The notes under the pieces: model-generated
Told to the model about the DNA's origin: nothing
Seen by the model: the letters and a program-made list of their open reading frames with translations, nothing else
Database searches by the model: none
Position numbers and translations under genes: made by a program
Shown: positions 31,000 through 42,600 of the stretch, in pieces
Layout of the letters: each line of letters starts with the position of its first letter
Numbering within the stretch: position 1 is the stretch's first letter
DNA from: Gracilariopsis chorda
Taxonomy: Eukaryota > Rhodophyta > Florideophyceae > Gracilariales > Gracilariaceae
Assembly: GCA_003194525.1 (NCBI GenBank)
Contig: NBIV01000081.1
Location: 124,001-188,000 of the forward strand
Reading direction: 5' to 3'
Length of the DNA stretch: 64,000 nucleotides

Positions 31000-33062
31000 G
31001 ATGGATCACCTGAACCAAGCGAGGAATTTACGCAGAGGATCAGTTTTATCTGACGCACGTGTGGGTGGTTTTCCCGCTTAGATATTCTAAGGCGGCGACC
31101 TTGAGCCGTAAGGGTTACTGATGTACCTGGTGTTTGCACGTTTCGGCGCTATCATTGACATGTGATGTGAAAGTGAAGTAGGAGTTGGGCAACCTTTTCT
31201 GTTGCCTATTGCGTCAACTTGTCATGTGCGCATCATCGTGACTGTAGAGAACTTGGGGTTCAGACAGGTGGAGTGTTGTGCATCCCTTTGTAAACTCAAA
31301 AGAGGCTTCAGCGTCAAATTTGCTTCTCTCAGGATAGCAAGTTTTGTGGTAAGCGGACAGGTAGATGACCAGAGTAAGAAAGGGTTCGGACTAACTTTTT
31401 GCCCAAAGAGTGCAGGGCTATTCCAAGGATCAATTACAGACACCGTGCCAATCCGCCTCGTGTGCATACCCTGCTGCTGTACCGCTGGGATTCATGCTTT
31501 TCCACGCGAGCATGGATCCGCAATTGCGTCATGATTGTCATGCTGAGAGTTTATCACTTGTGGCCACACAACTGAAACCATGTTGAAAGAGTTGCTTCGT
31601 TGCAGTGGAGTCGTCCGGGGAAGAGGAAGGAAGACAAGAAGGCTAATCCTTTAACCCTTTTAGAACTGCATCCTTTTTACAAAGGGTAGATGGCTAGCCA
31701 ACCAGGAATGAACTTCACAAGGAGAAGGTTGTAATGATAGCCTAACCTTTACCTCGTATTTTTCAGTTATCAATCCCTTTTAGATTCATACTCCAGCTTT
31801 GCTGTACCCCTCAAAAGCTGCTCACAGGCGCGCTTACGTGTACACGTCTAGCGTTAATCAATGCTCATTTGCATTAGCACATTCGGCATACAGTGCACCA
31901 CCCTTCTGCAGCCAGCGGTAGCTACGCTATAAAAAGCATGAAAGGGAGGTTTACTGTACGGCCTTTTACTACGCCCGCCTGTTATGCCCTCCAATCGTTC
32001 AAATCCATTGCTGTTGCTTCCTGGGATATGTATCTGATCTCGTGAATTCGTGAACGGTTTCCTCGATACGTGCGAAGCAATTCATGCAGCTTTTTCAGTG
32101 GAGAACAGAGCATATGTTCCGCTCTGCTTCAATCAAATCCCTGGCAGTGAAGCTTACGTAGCGAACGTCCCTTCCACCTCAAACCAGCACCATGCTGTTG
32201 GACTCACGGAAGCATGCATCATGCATCATGATGATGCCGTGAGTCAAACCCACAGGGCAGACATAGCATTAATTTCCAGTTTGTAATTCTTTGAAGAGAT
32301 GACATTATTAGCCGTTCACGGCATTCACGTTCACACATGAACAGAGCATCGACATAAGACAGCTCAGAGCAGCCTCCTGAACGTCTACGAAGATCCACCT
32401 GTGCGAATCCCCATTTCAAGCTCTACCAAACGAATCTCTCCAACTCAGCACATTGGTTCTGTTCTCGTTCCAATGGGAGCTGCTACCAGACACCTTCCAT
32501 GACAAGAATTCCTTCCCATGTCCGCTCTGGAGAGCATCCTTAGAATGAAATTCTCTGTTGTGTCGACCATTCGTGACCAACATCTGGACCGATCTCCTTT
32601 GAAGGCTTGATACTTCATGATCTTCTGTCTCTACAGTTTCATCCTCTCTGTTTAGATTCAGTCCATACCACCAGCGCAAACGATTTGACACATCAACCAC
32701 ATTTCAGAGCATTGTGATAAGGAGAAAGACGTACGCATCCATGCAACGCCAGTGTTTATTTACTTCTTGGTTTGATCCCTCCTTCATTCCAGCGTAATCT
32801 CTCTCCGCAAAGTCACACTGGCCCGTAAGAGACGTGCTGGCCTTCTTCTTGCGTCGCTGTTATCACTGTTGTTCAACGAGTTAACTCAGTATAAAAGGAG
32901 TCAGGGATCAGTGCATCATTAGAATCGTGTCCACTGAACTACCTCCTCAACCGCGCAACTCAACTCGGATCGATAACTGTTTCTCAGAACTGTTTTTCCA
33001 CACCAGCCCCCAGATCACACGTACATTCCGTATACCAAACTTAATCCAACCGAGACCACAAG
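31000..33062. other. Gene-poor stretch with an orphan TATA box
   Basis: About 2 kb with no recognised gene. TATAAAAA at 31928-31935 is followed by a short ATG frame of only 17 codons near 31983, so a transcript may start here but no product is supported. Confidence 0.4.
32890..32897 (+). promoter_or_regulatory. TATA box of the secreted Cys-containing protein gene
   Basis: TATAAAAG lies 166 bp upstream of the ATG at 33063, in a clean context (CTCAGTATAAAAGGAG). It supports that the following small ORF is transcribed. Confidence 0.55.
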
Positions 33063-33506
33063 ATGATGATGAAAGCAATTCTTTCGATGGCTGTGGTGAT
33101 TTTCTCCGCCATAAACTGTGTCTCAGCCACGCATCTCACGAAGAGCTTCTACCTATCGCTGTCTCCGGAGGCACTGTTCGCCTTCGGAATTAAGGGTAAC
33201 ATTGGAGAAGGATGCGCCATTACTCTGAGTACCAACACCAGAACTGCATGTGATTTATACGTTAAAACCGCTACGGTTGGAGCTCGTGGATATCGAGGCT
33301 GGCCCCGTAATAGGCAGAATCTTGGTACCGGATGTGTTAAGGCTCCTGAGTTCCCGCGAGGTCAGACCTTCTGCTACTTCCAACGCAGCGAATACAATCT
33401 TCCGCGCTCGTTCCGTGCGTCGATCTGCACCGATTCTGGAATGACCAATGCCTCGAATCAGCTCAGGGATGCCATCCATAAAGGTCAGTGTGGATTGAAG
33501 AATTAG
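33063..33506 (+). CDS. Small secreted cysteine-containing protein, unknown family
   Basis: 147 residues with a clear signal peptide (MMMKAILSMAVVIFSAINCVSA). The predicted mature protein has six cysteines (GCAIT, ACDLY, GCVKA, FCYFQ, ICTDS, QCGLK), which could form three disulfides, and is basic. No known domain was recognised. A consensus TATA box upstream and a normal signal peptide argue for a real gene. An extracellular structural, defence or cell-wall role is possible but unsupported. Confidence 0.65.
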   Translation: MMMKAILSMAVVIFSAINCVSATHLTKSFYLSLSPEALFAFGIKGNIGEGCAITLSTNTRTACDLYVKTATVGARGYRGWPRNRQNLGTGCVKAPEFPRGQTFCYFQRSEYNLPRSFRASICTDSGMTNASNQLRDAIHKGQCGLKN

Positions 33507-34172
33507 GTTCTCCCTAAGTTTGGATCCATTCGGCCAAAATATGCTAGGAATGGTCTTCTCGTCATGCTATCTACAGACCTTTAAGTGATCGTTTCTGAAA
33601 GCATATTCAGAAATGCACAGACGAATAAGTTGCATTCTATGTTGGTATGATTATGATACAATAGAACTTGACTCTTTTTAAACCTTGTTCAACAAATGCC
33701 CAAATGCTCTTTCATTTTATGCAGGAGAGGTGGTAAGCGGGCTTTCTTCATTATGAACGAATAGTACCATACAAAGACATCATGTGCAGTGAGTGGTCCC
33801 TGAGTGGCGACAGCTGGACTCTTACCCAAGTTCTTGCCATACACACCATGTACAAAAAGGAGGAGTTTACACTACAACAAATCACCCCTACAGAGTAAAA
33901 GATTAGCTGTAGAGTACTACTATATAGCCCATAGTTTGGCAATAAAACTCATGTTCTCAAATTCACTTCAGAATGGTTGGTGTTCCCGTAGAAGCTTGGT
34001 GCTCCCGTAGAAGCTTGGTGCTGATCTTTCCATGTTCCGAGATAGTAGCTAGTGAGCGCAACACGGCTGCTGCAAGGTGAAAGCAAGCAGCATTCATCGG
34101 CTACATTCCGGAGACATGAATAGAGATTGGTACTACAGGACAGAGAAAATCTTTCTTTCCGAGTAGCTTCAC

Positions 34173-34287
34173 GTACATAGAGTTTAGCATGCTAGACGAA
34201 GAAAAGCTCCACTGTAGTGTTAGATTCTACCACAATGCCATAATCAGGTAATGTGTGTCCATAAAACAGAAAGAAGAAGAAGAAGAA
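34173..34287 (+). repeat. SINE-like dispersed repeat, copy 2, with (GAA)n tail
   Basis: Starts GTACATAGAGTTTAGC and ends CCATAAAACAGAAAGAAGAAG. It is the partner of copy 1 at 29575-29692, in the same orientation, about 4.6 kb away. Confidence 0.65.
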
Positions 34288-35749
34288 TGGTTGCTTGTTT
34301 GACTGTGTGGAACGGAAAAAGGGCTATCCTGAACTCAAATTTTTGTCCCCTTTTGTGAGCTGCTCCCTGCCTCGCAGTTCAGCTGCTATGCCCAGTTTCA
34401 GAGTATAGGTTGAGAAAGAGGGGTAAATTAGAGTTGTGGTTGCATAGAGCAAGGCCACATTGGTCCAGCAGTTACAAAACTGTGTCTGTGAGCTGTCTCA
34501 TAGAAAGGCGGAAGCTTACACATTCAAGATCTGTCTGTCTCGATCTCACCGGCGACATAAAGGTCGCAGGGCCATCGGAGACAGAGGGAGCAGCAGATAC
34601 ACACCAGAAGGACATCTCACGATAATCCTGAGAGGGGGTCAACGTCCGAGAAGGGCCTGGTCTTTGTCTGTCGACTCCCTTACCAAGCTCTACGTCATTG
34701 CTACCAGATAGCTTGTCGACTGTTGATCTCAGCACCATTAAGTTACACCAACGATACAGAGCAGAGTAAAATGGGATGCGTTTTGCTTCCCTCTGATACC
34801 CAACTGCCAACAGATCTGAACAAGTTAGCGAACATATTAATACGTTGTGCTCAAAGTGGGACCACTGGCTTTTCCGACATGAACCAAAACATCACACCAT
34901 ACTGGAAGCAAAGACATGTCTTTCGAAGAAGGCCCAGGCTTCAAGGCTTTTGAAAGAATCGACCGACTTTTCATACAAATCGAATTCTTCATTGGGCACG
35001 TATCTAATCTATATCCTATGGCTACATATCTTGAGAAGCATCTACTTCGTGTAACTATCTTGAAAGGGCAAAGAAGAAAGTAGATCAAAACAAGCTGATT
35101 TGATTTGAGCGCACTACCCATTGTGTTCCTAATTCGGAGATTACGGTGGGAAGTGATCTGGGAAAATCCCTCTCTGGAAGAGGAGGAAGTTTTCTCCCCA
35201 GCAATATCGCCCTATGACACCATCTAAGAACAAAGCGATTAACGCCTTTTTCTATACCCAAGAGATATTTCTTCATCTTCTCCCTTGGCTGTAGGGCCAT
35301 CTGCAACAACTGGGAAATACTTTACTAGAATCTGTTCTTCTGACAGGTCGATGATCCTCTCTTCTACAACTCATAGCGATAATCTTGACCCTTTTGTACC
35401 CATACTTACGCGTTTGTTCGACCACTTAGACCTGCTGCGCCCATTTGGAACTATACTTCTTCAATTCCAAATTCGGGACAGTCACGATCTTCAGTATCGA
35501 TTTGATTCGTTATTGACTGATTGTAAGGAACCCAGCGCTTCAACTAAACATACCAAGTGCTTGTTAACACGTAAAAGCAGTATTGCCTCAAACAGTTGTG
35601 GTGTAGTTCGCATACGATTATCAGTTAGGGTTTTGTCAGCAACACACCATAAACGCTCGACTTCGGCGACAGATCCAAAGCCAGGTACGTTTATATGTAT
35701 TACATATTATCATTGTTGGCCTTCTTGTAGAATCTGCCGGCAATCTCGG

Positions 35750-35828
35750 GCAATCTGAGGGGGCGATTGCTGAAATCGAACCCCTCAGATTGCAATCTCC
35801 TGGCCAGCCAGCAATCGCAGATTGCAAT
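35750..35828. repeat. Interlocked inverted repeats
   Basis: GCAATCTGAGGGG at 35750-35762 is perfectly inverted at 35781-35793. GCGATTGCTG at 35763-35772 is perfectly inverted at 35809-35818. GATTGCAATC palindromes sit at about 35789 and 35819. Only one of the two hairpins can form at a time. Confidence 0.6.
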
Positions 35829-36007
35829 CCAATCGCTTGCGTTCCAGCCCAACCTGGTGTGTACGGGTCTAACTGCGCGATGAAGTCAGAATATGAGCTG
35901 CGCGCCGACGCTTGTGGGGTCGAAGACAAAGAGAGTCACCCACAGTTTGGCAACTACTTGCAGTAAATTAAAACCACTTTGCTACAACCACCAAGTTTTA
36001 GGCCGGT

Positions 36008-36039
36008 CGCTTCTCTCTCTCTCTCTCTCTCTCTCTCTT
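36008..36039. repeat. (CT)n microsatellite
   Basis: About 15 uninterrupted CT units. Simple repeat, no other function visible. Confidence 0.9.
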
Positions 36040-36913
36040 CTACCGGTACACTAGTTTAATTCCTACTTGGTGCTGAAAGCTTTAATTGAAAGTTTCGTTC
36101 TATCGCTAGGAAAACCAGCATTCGTTCAGGCCATTTTCCGATAATTTCATGAACACCCAGTCCAAGTCCATGTCGTTCACGCATAGTTGGCAAACAAAGT
36201 CTTCTCGATGAGGTCCTCAAAGGGTATCTTGAATCATAATGGTCTTTATTGTATCGGTTTAGGCTTTGGCAGAAGAGACATTCTTGCCTTGCTGGCACCG
36301 AAACGGCGAGATGGAGCTTCCCCAACTCGCCTTACCGCGCTGCATAGCGCCAGTACTTCCGGTGCACGTGCACAGCGCAAGCGATAGAGTGGGGAGGGGG
36401 GGGGGGGAAAGGCCCGAGAAAGGAGCGCGTCAGCGCGTTTCGAACAAACGGATAGGCGTCGCCGCTGCTTCGCAGCGAAGTCGGTCGGTTGCGACGCGGG
36501 CGCCGCCGACGACCTTGCTGCCAGGTTGTGCGATGTGCCTGCAAATACATTAAATCCTTTTCCGCGCGCATTGAAATCCTAACATCGTTTCACACTCCCG
36601 GTCTACATCTGCAAACCATTCGGTTCGCAGTACGGGCATGCGCGGTTCTTCCTCTTAATGTCGCATCTGCAAGCAACGCTACTGTACTTTTGCCTTTAGG
36701 AGTCAAAAGAAGCCGCTTGTAAACTTCTTCACTCCAACTGGCAAAGATATCACCTGACGACCACAAGGTTCGGTCCATAGGTTTTTGGTAAACGGAAATC
36801 TTTAGTCTACTATCGCGAACGCCGTCGTCCTGATCTGTACAAATAGTCTAATCTTATCTACATCCAATCCCAGAGAATCCGCATACCAATCTGGCGAATA
36901 CGAAATGAAGAAG

Positions 36914-38389
36914 TCATGAGTCCCAAATCGCACCAAACGCAGGTATTCCGCGGGCCTCCATTCCATATACCACTTTCCTGGTGAGTTTCTGATTTGATAT
37001 GACAATAACCGCCTCTGCATTACTTTCTCGACAGAGTTGATACGCTTTTTTCACCATATCAGGTTTACCTAGGGCTGTAGTATCATGTATTACGGCATCA
37101 GGACTAGAGTTGCGGATTTCTGTGACTAGTTCGTGGCCGTAGGTTTGCTCTGGGGTGCGTGTCGACCAAAATAGACGGGATGGTACTCTTTTCGCAAGCA
37201 AATGAGGCAAAACAGGACCAATTCCGGAACCGGTTGCGACGTACAGCACTTTGTGGAACAGAGTTTCCATGTTTGCCACACCTGCTGTCGGGATACCGCG
37301 CACCCAGAAATGTGACGGCGGCTTGTCTATCACTGATGAAGTCCAATCACCGGCACGAGATATAACAAGTCGAAAGCCGTTACTTCCAGGACTGGGGATA
37401 TTTGCGAACGAATGCCATTCATACAAAGGAGCTATTGATATAGCCGATGATGAGCCAGGGAAAGTTTGCTTCACTCCTTCAAATTTCACGATTATGGCAT
37501 GCGTGGAGGGTTTGGTTATTGTCACTGGAACCTTGTGTAAGTATAACCAAGGAGAGGCGATTGATACTGTGATGAGAAGTAGCAGGTACGGCGACACACT
37601 AGTGAAGAATGCCCGCGCCATCGACTGATCTGGTGACTTGAAGTCACGGATTAAGAAAATGGTGTGGATCCATACGAGAAGCAAAGCGCTCCATCCCATA
37701 AAGCGATGTGTGGCCTCGAAAGTGTTGTGAAACTTTGAACGGAATCTCGGAAGAGCCAGAATGACAATAGCCACCAGTAACAAGTCGATCATATATGTGA
37801 GGAAAAGAAGTATTTCAGACGGGGATTGAACTGCCCGTGAGGCGCGCAAAGCAGTTGCAGAGATGGTGAACAGGAGTAACCATACAGTCGCTGACACGGC
37901 ACAGGCACTATGTAACCCACCGAAGTGGTATATCTTGCCTAACATCCAACGAATCCGCAATGGCAGTCGTGTCTTCGTACATGTTGCCAAGAAGAACAGC
38001 AAGTTGATGATTCTCTGTTGGCGGATCAGCACTGCAATCGTGATGTTGGAGATAACGAGATAGCCGATCGCTGGAAGGTTATCATGCCAATGCAGACTAG
38101 CGCCGAGAGCAAGTAAGGCAAGATTGAGCACAACAGTTAGAGCAATTAAGCGGCGATGCGTGGAGAACACTGGAAGGTGAAAGATTCGCTTGTGCTTGGG
38201 GTGTTTTGCTGGGAGCTTGAAGTCCTCAGCATCAGTTTCTGGATGAACACTGTGATTGTCTTCGCGTCCAGTTTTTTCCAGGTCCAATGTATCAAGGGAG
38301 CATGCGGTGAAGTCGGCTGAAGTATCTGATGTATGTCGAGATGAGGCCTCGGCTACAGGTGGTGGAAGAGTTATTATTACGGAGTTCAT
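36914..38389 (-). CDS. TmpA/ferric-reductase-like membrane flavoprotein
   Basis: From the first ATG at 38389 the protein has 491 residues (the frame opens upstream at a non-ATG codon). A polar N-terminal region of about 80 residues is followed by six or seven membrane segments (for example RLIALTVVLNLALLALGASL, AVSATVWLLLFTISATAL, LTYMIDLLLVAIVILALP, LLLVWIHTIFLI). Histidines in KIYHFGGLHS, EATHRFMGW and WIHT could ligate haem. The soluble C-terminal half has a nucleotide-binding-like KVLYVATGSGIGPVLPHLLA and FWSTRTPEQTYG, as in FNR-type domains. The closest style I know is the fungal TmpA group of integral membrane oxidoreductases. Substrate is unknown. Confidence 0.65.
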   Translation of the reverse strand: MNSVIITLPPPVAEASSRHTSDTSADFTACSLDTLDLEKTGREDNHSVHPETDAEDFKLPAKHPKHKRIFHLPVFSTHRRLIALTVVLNLALLALGASLHWHDNLPAIGYLVISNITIAVLIRQQRIINLLFFLATCTKTRLPLRIRWMLGKIYHFGGLHSACAVSATVWLLLFTISATALRASRAVQSPSEILLFLTYMIDLLLVAIVILALPRFRSKFHNTFEATHRFMGWSALLLVWIHTIFLIRDFKSPDQSMARAFFTSVSPYLLLLITVSIASPWLYLHKVPVTITKPSTHAIIVKFEGVKQTFPGSSSAISIAPLYEWHSFANIPSPGSNGFRLVISRAGDWTSSVIDKPPSHFWVRGIPTAGVANMETLFHKVLYVATGSGIGPVLPHLLAKRVPSRLFWSTRTPEQTYGHELVTEIRNSSPDAVIHDTTALGKPDMVKKAYQLCRESNAEAVIVISNQKLTRKVVYGMEARGIPAFGAIWDS

Positions 38390-39512
38390 TACTGGGATGT
38401 TGATATGCTGTATGTACCGACGGGAGACTAGGTGCCTCCAGAAGACTTGGGAGGCGAGGGGAAGCAACGGGTGACGGGGTAGAAGAGACAAATACGGAGG
38501 GTAGTTTCACTCGCTACTATGTGCAGAAGTGAGAACGCGAGTGAATTGTTTGCTGAACCATACAAGTAGAGACCTGAGTAGAACAGGAAGGAATCCAGCG
38601 CTAATCTTATATCTACAAGACGGTATCAATGTTTGAAAGCGCGTACGCAATATTTTGCCCTCCTAATCGAACTAACTCACCCTTACCGAGATTGCGACTA
38701 TGACGCACGGTGGATATTCACAGTCTTTAAATTACATCATTACATCACACAGGGCATGTACCATACGTTCCATATTAACTAGTGCAGCAGATGCTGTGTG
38801 ACCCTAAGTATAGTCACTCGTTCATTTCGACGTCGAAAGTTCCGCTTGGACCGACAAAGAATAATCTGCAATTGTGAGCGCCACGTCACTATACTGTATC
38901 GTCATTCCACCTGAAGAACGGTTTTAGGTAGAGCTAAGTTAACCTTAGCGCGTGTTGTTGGCGAGAGCCACAGTTGACCGTGAGTCACAGAATGGCGAGC
39001 TGCACATGCGCCACTGTCATTTTCTCACCGAAAAGGGCGTCGAATGACAACGACGTCATAGCTAGACTGCTAAGCCTTACGTAAAGGGGTATCTAGGTTG
39101 TAGCCTTGTAACATTTTCGCTAAACGTTGTGATCTGTGGCAAGTGAGAGCTGAATTGCTCTAATGTTCCTGATTGCCACGTGAAGCTACCATGTGTGCCC
39201 TCACGTGGTGCGGACAAAGTATTCTGTACTAAGAGTAGAGGGTTAACCCTTACCAAAAAGGGCTAAAAGGTTTCATCGTAAACAGGGACAAAGGCTCTTT
39301 CACAGAGCACCCCGCCATACCTCCACATGACTTGCTCTGGCATATGAGCGCGACTTTTATCTAAACTATCTTCTATCTAAATCTTGGGATGCAACACGCA
39401 GGATTCTGCTGTGGGCGTGGAAAGTTCCGGAAGTCCACTGTAGGATAGGCTACGAATGGTGTGGATGACTGCATACAGTCACGAGTGCTGTAACTTACGG
39501 CATCGTCCTGTC
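38390..39512. other. Intergenic before the copia insertion
   Basis: 1.1 kb with no gene. It has palindromes GCTAAGTTAACCTTAGC near 38931 and AGGGTTAACCCT near 39239. It should hold the promoter of the TmpA-like gene. Confidence 0.45.
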
Positions 39513-39517
39513 TTCCT
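39513..39517. repeat. Target site duplication TTCCT, left
   Basis: TTCCT directly before the left LTR is repeated directly after the right LTR at 44180-44184. Five bp is the normal copia target duplication length. Confidence 0.88.
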
Positions 39518-39653
39518 TGTGAGTGAAAGGTCCTAGCTCCTTCTTTTACTTCGTTCTGCTGCTGCCTTTGACTATATATCTAATCTCCACTGTAATGCTG
39601 TTTGGCTTTGAAAAGGCGCAATGCAGCAATGTTCATGCGTCTGCTGTTTGACA
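39518..39653 (-). repeat. 3' LTR of the copia element (87 bp core, possibly 136 bp)
   Basis: 39518-39604 is identical to the 5' LTR. On the internal side the 5' LTR begins TGTCAAACAGCATTACAG (minus strand). Here TGTCAAACAGCA occurs at 39653 and then CAAACAGCATTACAG again at 39604, with 46 extra bp between. The end of the gag-pol frame overlaps this segment. Confidence 0.75.
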
Positions 39654-42600
39654 GTCCCCGGTTGCTGCATTGCATTGCTTGCTGTGGGGAGGGGGTGTAA
39701 CTTGAAGACGCTGGCAAAGGTGGCGAAATCGATCCCGATGAAGGGGTTTTGTGAGAATGTCCGCGAGCATGTTTTTCGTTGCTATGCGATGCAGTTGGAT
39801 GTGCTTTTCTGTGACGTGATGTTGAAGATAATGATGCCGTAAGTCCAAGTATTTTCTGCGTTTTGTGGGGGCTTGATTTTCCGCTATGAGTACCGCTGAT
39901 CGACTGTCTATGTAGTGTGGTGTTGGGGTTTTGTCGCGGATGTTGATCGTCTGGAGGAGTTTGCGTAGCCATTGCGTGTGTTGAGTAGCGAAAGTAGCGG
40001 AGATGTACTCCGCTTCGGTTGTTGATAGCGCGACTATGCTTTGCTTTTTGGAGCACCAAGAGATTGGTGTCTGCCCGATGCAGTGGACATTGCCGGAGAT
40101 GGACTTTCGGTCTTTTGCATTGGCGTAGTCTGCATCACTGTATGTGCGAAGGTCAGATTTGTGGTAGTCTTGTTGTGTGCGTGGGGCTGTGTATCGAAGT
40201 CCATGTTTTTGGGTGCCTTTGAGATAGCGGAGGAGAGCCTTGAGTGCATGCCAGTGATGAACTTGTGGCTGTTTCATGTGTTGCGCCAATCGATTGGTGG
40301 CATATGTGATATCGGGCCTGGTGCAATCCGTAATGTACCTTATTTCACCAAGAATATGGCGGAAGGTTGTAGCTTGTGACGGTGGGAGTGGCTGTGTACT
40401 CTGTTGCTGATCCAGCGTTGTGGTGTGTGCATAGGGGGATAGAGTGGGGTTGCAGTTCGTCATGCCTGTTTGTTTCAGTATGGCTGCTATTGCATCTGGT
40501 TGCGAGATGTGGACGCTGCCAGTGGGGGTGTAGGTGATGGTCCAATTCAGAAAGCGTGTGGGCTTTCCTAATCTCTTGACTTTGTACTTGGTTTTCATGG
40601 CTGTGTATAGTTGGTCAATGAGGTTTGTTGTTGAGGCCAACACGAGAAAATCATCAATTGTGGTGCTGACTAGGATGATGCCAGCCGATGTGACCTTGAT
40701 GTAAAGGCATGGATCATGGTCGGATGCCACGAATTTGTGTGTGAATAGGAAGGTTTTGAGTCCCCTGTTGTAGTAATATGCCGCGGGTGGCGAACCGTAA
40801 AGGTTACCCTTGAGTTCACCGTAAGTGCTGTTGTGTTTCATAGTGCCGTCGAATAGTGGCATTTGCCGAACATACACGGGTTGATGGTGGTCATACTTTT
40901 CATGGAGGTATGCGGAAGTTATGTCAAAATGTTCCAGTGGCATTTGGTGTTTGGCATGGAGGGCAAATAGTAGCCTCTGTGTGGTGCGGTCTGCCGTGTA
41001 TGTGGTGGTGTGTTTGGGATCGTAATGAAGACCCGGTTGCATGAGGTCCCCTCTGAGGTTACAACGCGCTTTTCGTTGTGTGACGTTTCCATTGTTTGAT
41101 CTTTTGTAGCGGTAAAGCATCATGAGCGGAATGATCATGGGGGTTGGTGGACGGAAGTCAGGTGGGAGCCATTGAATGCATCGGTACTTGTCAAGATTAT
41201 GGAGCTCAGTATCGTGTGCGTGTTGCCAGTAAGTGGCATCGGGGTAATTGCGCGCTTGTGCCAACGTAGCTGGGGGTGGGGTGTCTATGGCAATTTTTGT
41301 GGGAACATCTTTGTGACGGGATGTCGCGGTGTGAAAGGCTTGTGTGGTGGTGGCTGTGGGATCCTTGTGTTTGTGGTGGGGTGTGAAGTCTTGGCCTCTT
41401 ATGCTTTGATACTGAGATGTCCTCAGGTTGAGTACCATAATGTGAGAAAGGCTTTCGGCGTACATGTATCGGGCGGGATCGGCTCGTGGTTGCAGTTTCG
41501 ATTTGGGCGCGTATATTGGAATAGTGCCTAGTTGTCCAAAAGTATATAGCCGTTTGATTGTGGGTTGTTGGTTATGCCATTTGTGATATGGAGAGGTGTT
41601 TATGGCAGAGTGATGTAGGAGGTTATATTTGAATATGGCGTCACGAGCGGCATCCTCCCAATAAGTATCATCTAGTCCACTTGTGTTTAGGTTAGCTCTG
41701 ACGGTGTTCATAATAGTGCGGTTGATTCGCTCCGCTATTGAGTTCTCTTGGGGTTGATGCGGGGTGCGAAGATGATGAGTTACTTGATGCTTTGCATATA
41801 TGGCTTGCATGTTGGACGATGTGTATTCTTTGGCGTTGTCACTCCTAAAATCTGTAAGCGGAAGTTCCATACGTTGGCGAATATGTTGGAGTGTTTTGTC
41901 GATGTGTTGAGGGATATCCTTGCGGTTACGTATAAAGTGCGCGAGGACGAAGCGACTGGCAGCGCATATGATTATGAGGATGTGATTGTTTCCGTGTCGA
42001 GAGGTGGGCTTGATGGGGCCGCATGTATCCGAACTTACATATGCGCCTGGGGGATATGGATGTGGCGTTCTTTTGTGTGGTGATGGGTGTGCCTGAGCAT
42101 GTTTGCAGGCACTGCACGTGATGGGTGTGTCATACGGTAGAGACGTGGGCATGGTGGGGATGAGGCGTTGCCGAGCTGTGAGTTTGAGTTTGCGTGGATG
42201 TGCATGATTTAACCTCAGGTGCCAGTTGTGTGCTTGGATCTGGAGGGTATTGGGGGAAGTGTGTCGGTCTGGGTATGTGAGTTGTTGCAGAGATTGGGTG
42301 TTGCGGGTAGTCGGGTGTGTGTTGTTGATCTGATGGGTGGTAACTGGAGGCAGTAGTGCTGTCTTTTTCGTGGTGCGTGAAGGATGTGGAGAGGGGCGGA
42401 TTTTGGGTGGTGTCTTGCAACTTTTCGGTCTTTTATAGGCTATGGTTCTGGAGGTGTATGCTCGTGTTTTATCCGGTATGGTTCCGGACAGTTCATATTG
42501 GGAGTTTTTCCATTTTGCTCGTGCGAGAAGTTTGTGTGGCATGCGGTGAGTGTCCACTATGTATCCGTAGTGGGGTGTGAAGTAGACCAGGCCATATCGA

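Larger units (their letters stand above)
33507..36913. other. Gene-poor, repeat-bearing stretch
   Basis: 3.4 kb without a supported gene. It contains a 20 bp tandem duplication (GTGCTCCCGTAGAAGCTTG twice, near 33976-34022), a SINE-like copy, a set of interlocking inverted repeats near 35750-35828, a (CT)n tract, and a GC-rich segment with a long G-run near 36393-36410. Confidence 0.5.

Noticed and set aside
36332-36600. GC-rich open frames on both strands
   Set aside because: Basic low-complexity products in several frames at once, typical of GC-rich DNA without coding function.
39230-39260. GGTTAACCCTTACC as interstitial telomere repeat
   Set aside because: Only a single palindromic unit, no tandem telomere-type array.
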